Source: an uncultured Desulfomonile sp. (GTDB taxonomy: Bacteria; Desulfobacterota; Desulfomonilia; Desulfomonilales; Desulfomonilaceae). From it: a DNA stretch of 9,393 nucleotides. The translations under genes and the position numbers were made by a program. The stretch's first letter is position 1. Each line of letters opens with the position of its first letter. This document shows, one piece after another, positions 1-5,228 of this stretch. The notes below the pieces were generated by a model that did no database searches, was not told the origin of the DNA, and worked only from the letters and a program-made list of their open reading frames with translations. The stretch spans positions 1-9,393 of the forward strand of contig CAIXMD010000137.1 in the NCBI GenBank assembly GCA_903920415.1, written 5' to 3'.

Positions 1-312
1 GGCACGAGAGGCAGTTGTGAAGCAGAGGCCCCAATAGAGAAGGAGAAATTGCCCCCCAAATAGCAACCCGAGCGCCACGCCGTGTTTTCGTAGTCCGGAA
101 GGGAGACCAACCCGTTGGCCCAGCAACCTTGAGTAGAGCCAAAGGAGACAGGACGCAACCACAGACCTTATGGTTGCCGCAAAGAGAGGAGGAATAGCCT
201 GATTGCTCAGTTTGATGCTGACAATGTTCCCTCCCCAAACCAGACAGAGCACGCCGAGGAGTAGTATTCCTGCCAAGGGGATGTGTTGGGATATATGATT
301 ATGCGGCGTCAT
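1..312 (-). CDS. EamA/DMT-family transporter, N-terminal part (cut by window edge)
   Basis: My translation from the ATG at 312 gives 104 residues with no stop before the window edge, so the C-terminal two thirds lie outside. It reads as an inner-membrane protein of the drug/metabolite transporter superfamily (EamA, usually 10 helices and about 300 residues). Helix 1 is at about 13-34 and contains LVWGGN followed by IKL. Helix 2 is at about 41-64, starting PPLFAATIRSVVA. Helix 3 is at about 78-98 and ends YWGLCFTTASRA. The tryptophan-glycine in helix 1 and the PPxxFAxxR entry to helix 2 are typical of the family. An in-frame stop at 352-354 and no other start codon between them fix the start. 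No strong Shine-Dalgarno is visible. The substrate cannot be told; members export amino acids, metabolites or drugs. Confidence 0.85.
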   Translation of the reverse strand, partial: MTPHNHISQHIPLAGILLLGVLCLVWGGNIVSIKLSNQAIPPLFAATIRSVVASCLLWLYSRLLGQRVGLPSGLRKHGVALGLLFGGQFLLLYWGLCFTTASRA

Positions 313-355
313 GAATCTATCAAAATGACTGACAACTTTGCGAACAAGAGACTAA

Positions 356-384
356 AGCATGACCCTCGGGCTTTCCTTTGTCAA
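356..384 (-). promoter_or_regulatory. Candidate sigma70 promoter for the EamA gene
   Basis: The minus strand has a perfect TTGACA (-35, at 379-384), a 17-bp spacer and CATGCT (-10, at 356-361, only 3 of 6 matches). Transcription would start near 349, about 37 bases ahead of the ATG at 312. The -35 box and spacing are good and the -10 box is poor. Confidence 0.4.
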
Positions 385-418
385 GATTTCATGCCGGCTG
401 TGTCCCCTGAGCCCTCGT

Positions 419-459
419 GTTCAAATTGCAAGGCGAAAGTTCCGACATGAGATTTGAAC
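419..459. repeat. 8-bp inverted repeat between small gene and EamA gene
   Basis: GTTCAAAT at 419-426 is matched by ATTTGAAC at 452-459, with a 25-base gap. It lies just downstream of the cysteine-rich gene on the minus strand. There is no T-run after it and the loop is long, so it is a weak candidate terminator or binding site and may be chance. Confidence 0.25.
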
Positions 460-478
460 CGCAATTGGTTGATGCAAC

Positions 479-772
479 TCAATCAGATTCACCATCGCCA
501 CAGGTGCAATGTGAAAGGATCCACGCTGCAACACGTCCGAGGCTCGGGAAATAGTTGGGCTCAGCAAAATCCGTGTAACCCCTTTTCTCGCACTTGCGAA
601 CCGCCTCATCTTCTGTTTGTACAGCAAAATAATCAGAGCATTTGTGACAATTTTCTTGAGCCACGTATTTCCTGCAAACAACGTAAATCACACGCTGACT
701 GCAGGCCAACTCGGGAAGTCCCAATAGCACTATCACCATCACTGCAGCGATTGTTGCTCGCAAATGCTTCAT
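479..772 (-). CDS. Small secreted cysteine-rich protein, function unknown
   Basis: This 97-residue protein is not one I recognise. It begins with a positively charged start (MKHLR) and a hydrophobic segment at about 6-20, then LPELAC, which looks like an export signal. The lipobox is not canonical (glutamate at -3, leucine at -2), so cleavage by signal peptidase I is as likely as a lipoprotein at Cys24. The rest carries six further cysteines: 33, 42, 45, 61, 89 and 91, including a CxxC pair (42/45) and a CxC pair (89/91). Disulfides or metal binding in the periplasm are possible. I chose the ATG at 772 over the one at 892 because GGAGG sits 7 bases ahead of it and the longer version has no ribosome site and would include the candidate promoter. 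It stands alone, 165 bases beyond the ATPase-GNAT gene. Confidence 0.65.
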   Translation of the reverse strand: MKHLRATIAAVMVIVLLGLPELACSQRVIYVVCRKYVAQENCHKCSDYFAVQTEDEAVRKCEKRGYTDFAEPNYFPSLGRVAAWILSHCTCGDGESD

Positions 773-827
773 GGTCAGTCCTCCTCTGTAAATCCATAAT
801 TTCGAGCGAACTGAAGCTTCAATCAAC

Positions 828-856
828 AGGCTAACCAATCGAATTATTCTTGTCAA
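828..856 (-). promoter_or_regulatory. Candidate sigma70 promoter for the cysteine-rich protein gene
   Basis: A perfect TTGACA lies at 851-856 on the minus strand, followed by a 17-bp spacer and TAGCCT at 828-833. The -10 box is weak. The predicted start near 821 gives a leader of about 49 bases to the ATG at 772. It supports the shorter gene start, since the longer reading frame begins upstream of this promoter. Confidence 0.4.
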
Positions 857-937
857 TAAACATAATGGCACTTCAAACAGATGATATTTCATAAAGTTTT
901 CTTGTTTATGTAGACAGATGTATGCGTACCCACCTCA

Positions 938-2461
938 TCAAAAGGAATCGTGATCCAGGCCTCTTATGTAATCGAGCAGTTCTCTTGCCGCAACGGATTC
1001 CAGTCGGATCCGGGAGTAGTCAATGGGAACATTGTTCAGATACTGCAGTATCAAAGCTTCCCCGTTGTTCTCGCCCGGTAATATGCCGGAAAAAAAGAAG
1101 CCGAGTTCCTCAAAGGGGCCGGTGAAAACAGCCGTGTACGGATCCCTCAGATCGAGATACAAATTGATTATGTCAATGCGCTCGAGGCAGAGATCCTTGA
1201 GTTGGGCCTTTACCTGATGAACGACATCCTCGCCGTAAATTTCGACGTCAATTCTCGCACACCCAAGCGATTTTAAAACTCCCGTTTTCAGTATGGAACG
1301 AGTTCCTTTCAGGGGATCGTGATTATCGGCAGAATTCAGCAGGTCCGGGTCGGCCCCAATGGATCGATACAATTTAGTTATCATTTCCAGGTGCTGCGCC
1401 GGAGGATAGATAGCGATCCTGCCCGGTGTCCCCAGGTACATGAAATGAAAGGCAAGGGTTTCTCTTTGAGAAAGTTTTTCGGTAATACCTTTGAATGAAG
1501 CGTTTGCCGGCAAATATCCCAGCAGAATGGCTATATCGAGCAATCCCAACTTCTGACTCATACGCTGGGAAAAAATGTGGTTCGTAACGGCACGGCCATA
1601 CAAGCCCTCAAGTCCTTCGGATCTGGCTTCCTCAATCAGGAATTCCGACATTTGGCCGAAAATTCCTCTGGATCTGTATTCAGGCTTTACGACCCCCATT
1701 CCCAATTCAGCTATGCGCGAGGAACTTCGACTCCTGATGAGGGCAGAGTGCCCCGCAATTTCTCCGGCTTCGGTAACAGCGACTGCGGAAAAAATTTTAC
1801 CGTTCTCGTTAAGATTGACCAGTCTCTCCGGGTAGTAGGCCGTTTCATTTGAATAGGAGTATCCGTACGCCCTGTAAACACACTTGGAAACTTCTACCGA
1901 CTCGGTGGATTTCATCTTTCGGATTCGGATTTCGTGACCAGCGTCTGCCTGCCTTTTCTTGACATCCGGCATGGGGAAGGGGATCAACTCACAGGCCGCG
2001 TAATATTGCCCGATATCCCTGTGCTTGAGGTACTTGATGAGCACGGTCTCTTTTCCATCTCGCCCCAGATTATTAAATGAGACTTCATCCATGAATTCCT
2101 TCATGACAAAGATGCCGCAACCCGGTCCCGTTTCTTCCTCTGTTATCTGAGGCATACTGCATTCTGGTGTTTGCAGGGGATCGAAAGGCAGCCCGTTGTC
2201 TCTGACAGTAATTTTAATCCCCAGGGGTACTCGTTCGCATCCGACTGTAAGGGACGCTTTTTCCAATGGCTCGAAAGCGTGTTCAATAACATTTGCAACT
2301 GCCTCTGCAACGGCTCTCTTGATCTTTTGGATGTCTTCCGCATCGAACCCAATTTTTTCTGAGATCAGATTAACATACGATTCCGCAACGTGAACGTAAT
2401 ACGGATCATTCGGTATTGTCAGCTCTGAATATTCACATGATTCAGTACGATCACCCGTCAC
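938..2461 (-). CDS. RsbW-type ATPase domain fused to GNAT acetyltransferase
   Basis: A 507-residue cytosolic protein with no signal peptide or membrane segment. Residues ~12-145 are a GHKL ATPase of the anti-sigma/RsbW type (HATPase_c_2): N-box Glu53-x3-Asn57-x3-His61, G1 box Asp88-Asn-Gly90, and glycine-rich Gly112-Pro-Gly-Cys-Gly116. Such domains phosphorylate an antagonist protein or hold a sigma factor. Residues ~177-310 are a GNAT domain; the acetyl-CoA loop is Arg263-Ser-Arg-Gly266-Ile-Phe, after strand GMGVV. The last ~190 residues are unassigned; the LGFFFSG stretch near the end followed by ALILQYLN resembles the closing strands of a second, degenerate GNAT fold (inference). The start is GTG with AGGAG 10 bases upstream; no ATG lies early enough. 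No sigma factor, STAS antagonist or PP2C phosphatase gene is next to it, so the partner and acetylation target are unknown. Confidence 0.85.
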   Translation of the reverse strand: MTGDRTESCEYSELTIPNDPYYVHVAESYVNLISEKIGFDAEDIQKIKRAVAEAVANVIEHAFEPLEKASLTVGCERVPLGIKITVRDNGLPFDPLQTPECSMPQITEEETGPGCGIFVMKEFMDEVSFNNLGRDGKETVLIKYLKHRDIGQYYAACELIPFPMPDVKKRQADAGHEIRIRKMKSTESVEVSKCVYRAYGYSYSNETAYYPERLVNLNENGKIFSAVAVTEAGEIAGHSALIRSRSSSRIAELGMGVVKPEYRSRGIFGQMSEFLIEEARSEGLEGLYGRAVTNHIFSQRMSQKLGLLDIAILLGYLPANASFKGITEKLSQRETLAFHFMYLGTPGRIAIYPPAQHLEMITKLYRSIGADPDLLNSADNHDPLKGTRSILKTGVLKSLGCARIDVEIYGEDVVHQVKAQLKDLCLERIDIINLYLDLRDPYTAVFTGPFEELGFFFSGILPGENNGEALILQYLNNVPIDYSRIRLESVAARELLDYIRGLDHDSF

Positions 2462-2569
2462 GGTACGCTGTCTCCTGGTTCTGTTTTTCCGACAACATGC
2501 AGGGTCTCCCTCTGCTTACACCAGAGTACAAACAAACAATACGAATGCAGGAGGCCCCGGATGGAGAAG

Positions 2570-2598
2570 AAGATAGAGTAAGCCGGAAGAGAATTCAA
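2570..2598 (-). promoter_or_regulatory. Candidate promoter for the ATPase-GNAT gene
   Basis: On the minus strand TTGAAT (2593-2598) and TATCTT (2570-2575) are separated by 17 bp. Both boxes match the sigma70 consensus at about four of six positions. The leader would be about 100 bases. The 14-bp tandem repeat starts 3 bases upstream of the -35 box. Confidence 0.35.
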
Positions 2599-2601
2599 TG
2601 C

Positions 2602-2629
2602 GATTCTTAATTACAGATTCTTAATTACA
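2602..2629. repeat. Perfect 14-bp tandem duplication
   Basis: GATTCTTAATTACA occurs twice in direct succession, at 2602-2615 and 2616-2629, with no mismatch. Each copy contains the self-complementary TAATTA. It lies immediately upstream (minus sense) of the candidate promoter of the ATPase-GNAT gene, where it could be a pair of regulator sites or an AT-rich UP-like element. A simple replication-slippage duplication is equally possible. Confidence 0.85.
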
Positions 2630-2757
2630 TCTTGATGGAACAGGAGGAACGTGATTCACTGAACATGCACATTGCGAATACCGTGGGGGCGCCATGCCGG
2701 GCTTATTCCTCGAACGAAACTAACCAGCCACCTGGGATATGACAAGGAGGATTCGGC

Positions 2758-2921
2758 TGGACGAGGAACGAGTGACATTTTTTTTCATTTTCCCCCATGA
2801 AATACGGAAAATCATCTACACGACGAACGCAATCGAGAGCCTACATATGTCGCTGAGGAAAATCATTTAGAATCGAGGCCATTTCCCAAGTGACGAATCA
2901 GCCACTAAACTGTTACGGAAT
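2758..2921 (+). pseudogene. IS256-family (mutator-type) transposase remnant, C-terminal end
   Basis: Translating the plus strand with codons starting at 2772 gives VTFFFIFPHEIRKIIYTTNA, then IESLHMSLRKII, a TAG stop at 2868-2870, then NRGHFPSDESATKLLRN. This matches the highly conserved C-terminal block of IS256-family transposases (FPPEIRKxIYTTNAIESL, xxxLRKxIKNRGxFPxDEAAxKLL). The TAG replaces the usual lysine. After KLL the usual YLAL seems to be missing, since RN follows directly (possible 12-base deletion). Just upstream, WTRNE in another frame resembles the WRRNWE that precedes the block, suggesting a frameshift. The remaining roughly 300 N-terminal residues and the IS ends are absent. 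It is a dead fragment, and it ends where the tupC stop codon lies on the other strand. Confidence 0.85.
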
Positions 2922-3571
2922 TATGTGCAGAGTTTCCCTTCGGACAAATGGAGCACCCTGTCAACGATTTTCTCAATCATGGCCAGGTTGTGGGTGGTCA
3001 GTATAATAGTCTTTCCCTGTTCGCTGTTGAGTTCCCGGACGATTTCTTCAGTCCGCCGGATGCTCTCTCGATCCATGTGGTTTGAGGGTTCGTCGAGGAG
3101 AAAAACATCCGGTTCAAGAACCAGGGCCCTTGCCAGGGCCACTCTCTGGCTCTCTCCGCCTGACAAGGACCCTGCGGAGCGATGCTCAAAACCCGATAGC
3201 CCTACCCGGTCCAGAGCAGCCAAAGCAAGACGCCTCGCCCCATCACCCCTTATGCCCCTGATTTTTAAGCCGGAGAGAACATTGGCCAAAACAGAAGTGC
3301 GAAACAGGTAGGGGTTCTGAAGCAACAGCCCAACTCTTCTCCGAAAGGGCAACAGGTTTTTCTTGGTTGATCCGTCCCCGAAAAAAAAGACCCTGCCCTG
3401 GTGAGGAATCAGCAGGAAAGCTAGTACATGGAGGAGCGTGGTCTTGCCGGATCCATTCGGGCCCACAAGTGCGATGATTTTGCCTGGAGGAATCTCCAGT
3501 TTCTCAACAGTGAGTGCCGGGTGGTTTCCATAGGAAAAAACCAGGTCCTCCACAACATATGCAGCAGTCAC
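2921..3571 (-). CDS. tupC: Tungstate ABC transporter ATP-binding protein TupC
   Basis: This 216-residue ABC ATPase would energise tungstate import through TupB. All catalytic motifs are present: Walker A Gly37-PNGSGKT-Thr45, Q-loop Gln85 (LLLQNP), signature LSGGESQR at 136-143, Walker B VFLLDEP with Glu161 as the catalytic base, D-loop SNHMD, and switch His194 (TTHN). The start is GTG at 3571, overlapping the tupB stop by four bases (GTGA), with AAGGAG 5 bases ahead; this implies translational coupling. The protein stops soon after LHLSEGK. Many Tup/Wtp-type ATPases continue beyond that point, and the stop codon lies at the edge of the IS256 remnant, so the C-terminus may have been trimmed. 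The nucleotide-binding core is complete. Tungstate rather than another anion is inferred from the adjacent tupA. Confidence 0.88.
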   Translation of the reverse strand: MTAAYVVEDLVFSYGNHPALTVEKLEIPPGKIIALVGPNGSGKTTLLHVLAFLLIPHQGRVFFFGDGSTKKNLLPFRRRVGLLLQNPYLFRTSVLANVLSGLKIRGIRGDGARRLALAALDRVGLSGFEHRSAGSLSGGESQRVALARALVLEPDVFLLDEPSNHMDRESIRRTEEIVRELNSEQGKTIILTTHNLAMIEKIVDRVLHLSEGKLCT

Positions 3572-4260
3572 CGGTTCTCCTTTTGGAGCAAGAAGAGAAG
3601 CGCATTCACGGCAAAAGCCACGGTGAGCAGCACCATCCCCAGGACCAATCCGAATTCAAAGTCCCCTTTGCTGGTTTCGAGCGCGATAGCTGTAGTCATG
3701 GTGCGGGTGAAACCCTTGATGTTGCCTCCCAGCATCATAGCTATGCCGACCTCGGAGATCACTCGACCGAACGCCATGACTATTGCCGCCATCACGGCAA
3801 AACGGGCCTCTTTCAGAATCATCCAGGCCTGTTGGACAGGGTTGGCCCCAAGGAGTTTACAGGTGAGAAACAGCCTCACATCCATGCCCTGGATTGCCGC
3901 CAGGCTCAGATTCACTACCAGGGGAAGTGCGAGAGCAAATAAGCCCAACGTGATGCCCTGCGGTGTAAACAGAAGTCCCAGATCACCCAATGGACCCCGT
4001 CGACTCAATAGAGCGTAAAAGAAAAGGCCAACCACCACCGTTGGCAGGGCCATGGAGGTATTGAGGAGCAGGAGAAGCGCCTGTCTTCCCCGGAGGCGAT
4101 TGAGCGCGATAAGAAGCCCCAAGGGGACGCCGATCAGAGAAGCGAATAAGGTGGCAAGAGTCGACACTTCCAGGGAAGTCCAGAGAACTTGCCCCACGTC
4201 CGTATCGAAACCGATTATGAGACGGAAGGCACTATAAAAGGCCTCAAGAAGGAAATTCAA
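3568..4260 (-). CDS. tupB: Tungstate ABC transporter permease TupB
   Basis: A 230-residue inner-membrane permease of the MetI-like (BPD_transp_1) fold. Hydrophobic segments lie at about 28-53, 60-85, 102-122, 155-178 and 203-225. The cytoplasmic coupling loop is at about 124-145, with Gly138 in KLLGANPVQQAW at the place of the EAA-loop glycine. The segment ISEVGIAMMLGGNIKGFTRT that follows is characteristic of tungstate permeases. The start appears to be TTG at 4260: GGAG lies 5 bases upstream, an in-frame stop at 4279-4281 closes the frame, and no ATG or GTG lies early. It follows tupA by 32 bases and overlaps tupC by 4, so the three form one operon. A homodimer of TupB is expected from the family. 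Confidence 0.88.
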   Translation of the reverse strand: MNFLLEAFYSAFRLIIGFDTDVGQVLWTSLEVSTLATLFASLIGVPLGLLIALNRLRGRQALLLLLNTSMALPTVVVGLFFYALLSRRGPLGDLGLLFTPQGITLGLFALALPLVVNLSLAAIQGMDVRLFLTCKLLGANPVQQAWMILKEARFAVMAAIVMAFGRVISEVGIAMMLGGNIKGFTRTMTTAIALETSKGDFEFGLVLGMVLLTVAFAVNALLFLLQKENR

Positions 4261-4292
4261 TTCGGCTCCAATCGAGCGTCAACTACTAAGTA

Positions 4293-5105
4293 TCACTGTT
4301 TCTTTGCATCGGGGAAAAACAGCGTCTTACCGTTCACTGTGAAAGCGGCTATTATTTTTTGCCCCTCGGGCCCAGCCACATAATCGATAAATTTCTTGGC
4401 CAATTCATACTGCACTTTGGGGTGCTTCTTGGGATTTACTGCAATAATGCCGTAAGGGTTGAAAAGTGCTTTGTCTCCCTGGAATAGGATGGGCAGGTCT
4501 ATCTTGCTTTCGTAGGCACTATATGTTCCGCGATCTGCCAGCGTATAAGCGTTCTTATCAAAAGCCATCTGCAGTACAGCCCCCATGCCCTGTCCGGCCT
4601 CGATATACCATGCTCCCTTGGGCACAATCCCAGCCTCTTTCCAGAGAGCCTTTTCCAACTGATTCGTACCGGAATCATCACCCCGGGAGATGAACCCCGC
4701 CTTGCCCTCAGCCAAACGTTTGAATGCCTCGACGGCGTTCGCGGCTTTTTTCACTTCCGCCGGATCGTTCTTGGGGCCAACCATGACAAAATCGTTATAC
4801 ATAACATCCCGGCGATCCACCCCGTAACCATCCGAAACGAACTTGTCCTCTGCAGGTCGAGCGTGGACCAGGACCACGTCGACATCTCCGTTTTCACCAA
4901 GTTTCAATGCCTTGCCGGTCCCCACAGATATGACGTCTATCTTCACATTGTTGGCTTTCTCAAATGGCGGGAGCAGTACCGAGAGAAGGCCCGAGTTTTC
5001 CGTGCTCGTGGTGGTGCTCAATCTTAGACGAGTTTCGGCCATAGCCGAAGAAAACGTTCCAGTGACCATAATCGAAATAAAGAATAATGAAACCAGCGTG
5101 TTCAT
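4293..5105 (-). CDS. tupA: Tungstate-binding periplasmic protein TupA
   Basis: A 270-residue periplasmic solute-binding protein that delivers tungstate to TupBC. Residues 1-23 are a signal peptide with an AMA cleavage site. The mature protein opens with STTTSTENSG at 30-39, the oxyanion-binding signature of TupA. Next come HARPAED near 81-87 and SRGDDSGT at 140-147. After removal of 23 residues Arg141 becomes position 118, which is, from memory, the numbering of the arginine reported to favour tungstate over molybdate in a Desulfovibrio TupA. GQGMG and TLADRGTY are further family motifs. The ATG at 5105 has AAGGAG 8 bases ahead. It is the first gene of the tupABC operon. PstS- and ModA-type proteins are related, but lack the TTTS start. 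Confidence 0.92.
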   Translation of the reverse strand: MNTLVSLFFISIMVTGTFSSAMAETRLRLSTTTSTENSGLLSVLLPPFEKANNVKIDVISVGTGKALKLGENGDVDVVLVHARPAEDKFVSDGYGVDRRDVMYNDFVMVGPKNDPAEVKKAANAVEAFKRLAEGKAGFISRGDDSGTNQLEKALWKEAGIVPKGAWYIEAGQGMGAVLQMAFDKNAYTLADRGTYSAYESKIDLPILFQGDKALFNPYGIIAVNPKKHPKVQYELAKKFIDYVAGPEGQKIIAAFTVNGKTLFFPDAKKQ

Positions 5106-5158
5106 GGTTTTGTCTCCTTGTTAATAATGAACGCCGTTCCCTGGTAGGTAAGGGGATG

Positions 5159-5188
5159 ATTATACCTCAGCCGACATAAGTCAATCAA
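5159..5188 (-). promoter_or_regulatory. Promoter of the tupABC operon
   Basis: On the minus strand TTGATT (5183-5188) and a perfect TATAAT (5159-5164) are 18 bp apart. Transcription would begin near 5152, about 46 bases ahead of tupA. It lies in the 123-bp gap after the histidine kinase stop codon, so tup expression need not depend on read-through from the kinase gene. Confidence 0.65.
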
Positions 5189-5195
5189 GACATAA
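5173..5195 (-). repeat. Duplicated TTATGTC heptamer around the tup -35 box
   Basis: TTATGTC occurs at 5189-5195 and 5173-5179 on the minus strand, start points 16 bases apart. One copy touches the upstream edge of the -35 box and the other lies in the spacer. This placement fits a repressor site, but it does not look like the known ModE palindrome. It could be chance. Confidence 0.35.
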
Positions 5196-5228
5196 TCGGC
5201 CCCACAAAAGTTTCTCCCCTAAAAGTCA

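Larger units (their letters stand above)
2462..2757. other. Gene-free stretch upstream of the ATPase-GNAT gene
   Basis: I find no credible gene here. It holds the leader and candidate promoter of the ATPase-GNAT gene, the 14-bp tandem duplication, and then about 125 bases with no recognisable content up to the IS256 remnant. The only ATG-started frame there with a ribosome-site-like lead is about 35 codons long and resembles nothing I know. Confidence 0.6.

Noticed and set aside
445..470. GGTTCAAATC on the minus strand, like a tRNA T-loop
   Set aside because: The flanking bases do not form the T-stem and no acceptor or anticodon arm can be built around it.
454..834. 126-codon plus-strand open frame
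   Set aside because: Antisense to the cysteine-rich gene, which has a strong ribosome site and signal peptide; this frame has neither.
2602..2629. Direct repeats as a CRISPR array
   Set aside because: Only two 14-bp copies with no spacer between them and no cas genes.
2635..2742. 35-codon frame after an AGGAGG-like stretch in the gene-free region
   Set aside because: The AGGAGG lies after its ATG, not before it, and the peptide resembles nothing known.
5200..5228. Rho-independent terminator after the kinase gene
   Set aside because: No stable stem followed by a T-run can be found on the minus strand after the stop codon.
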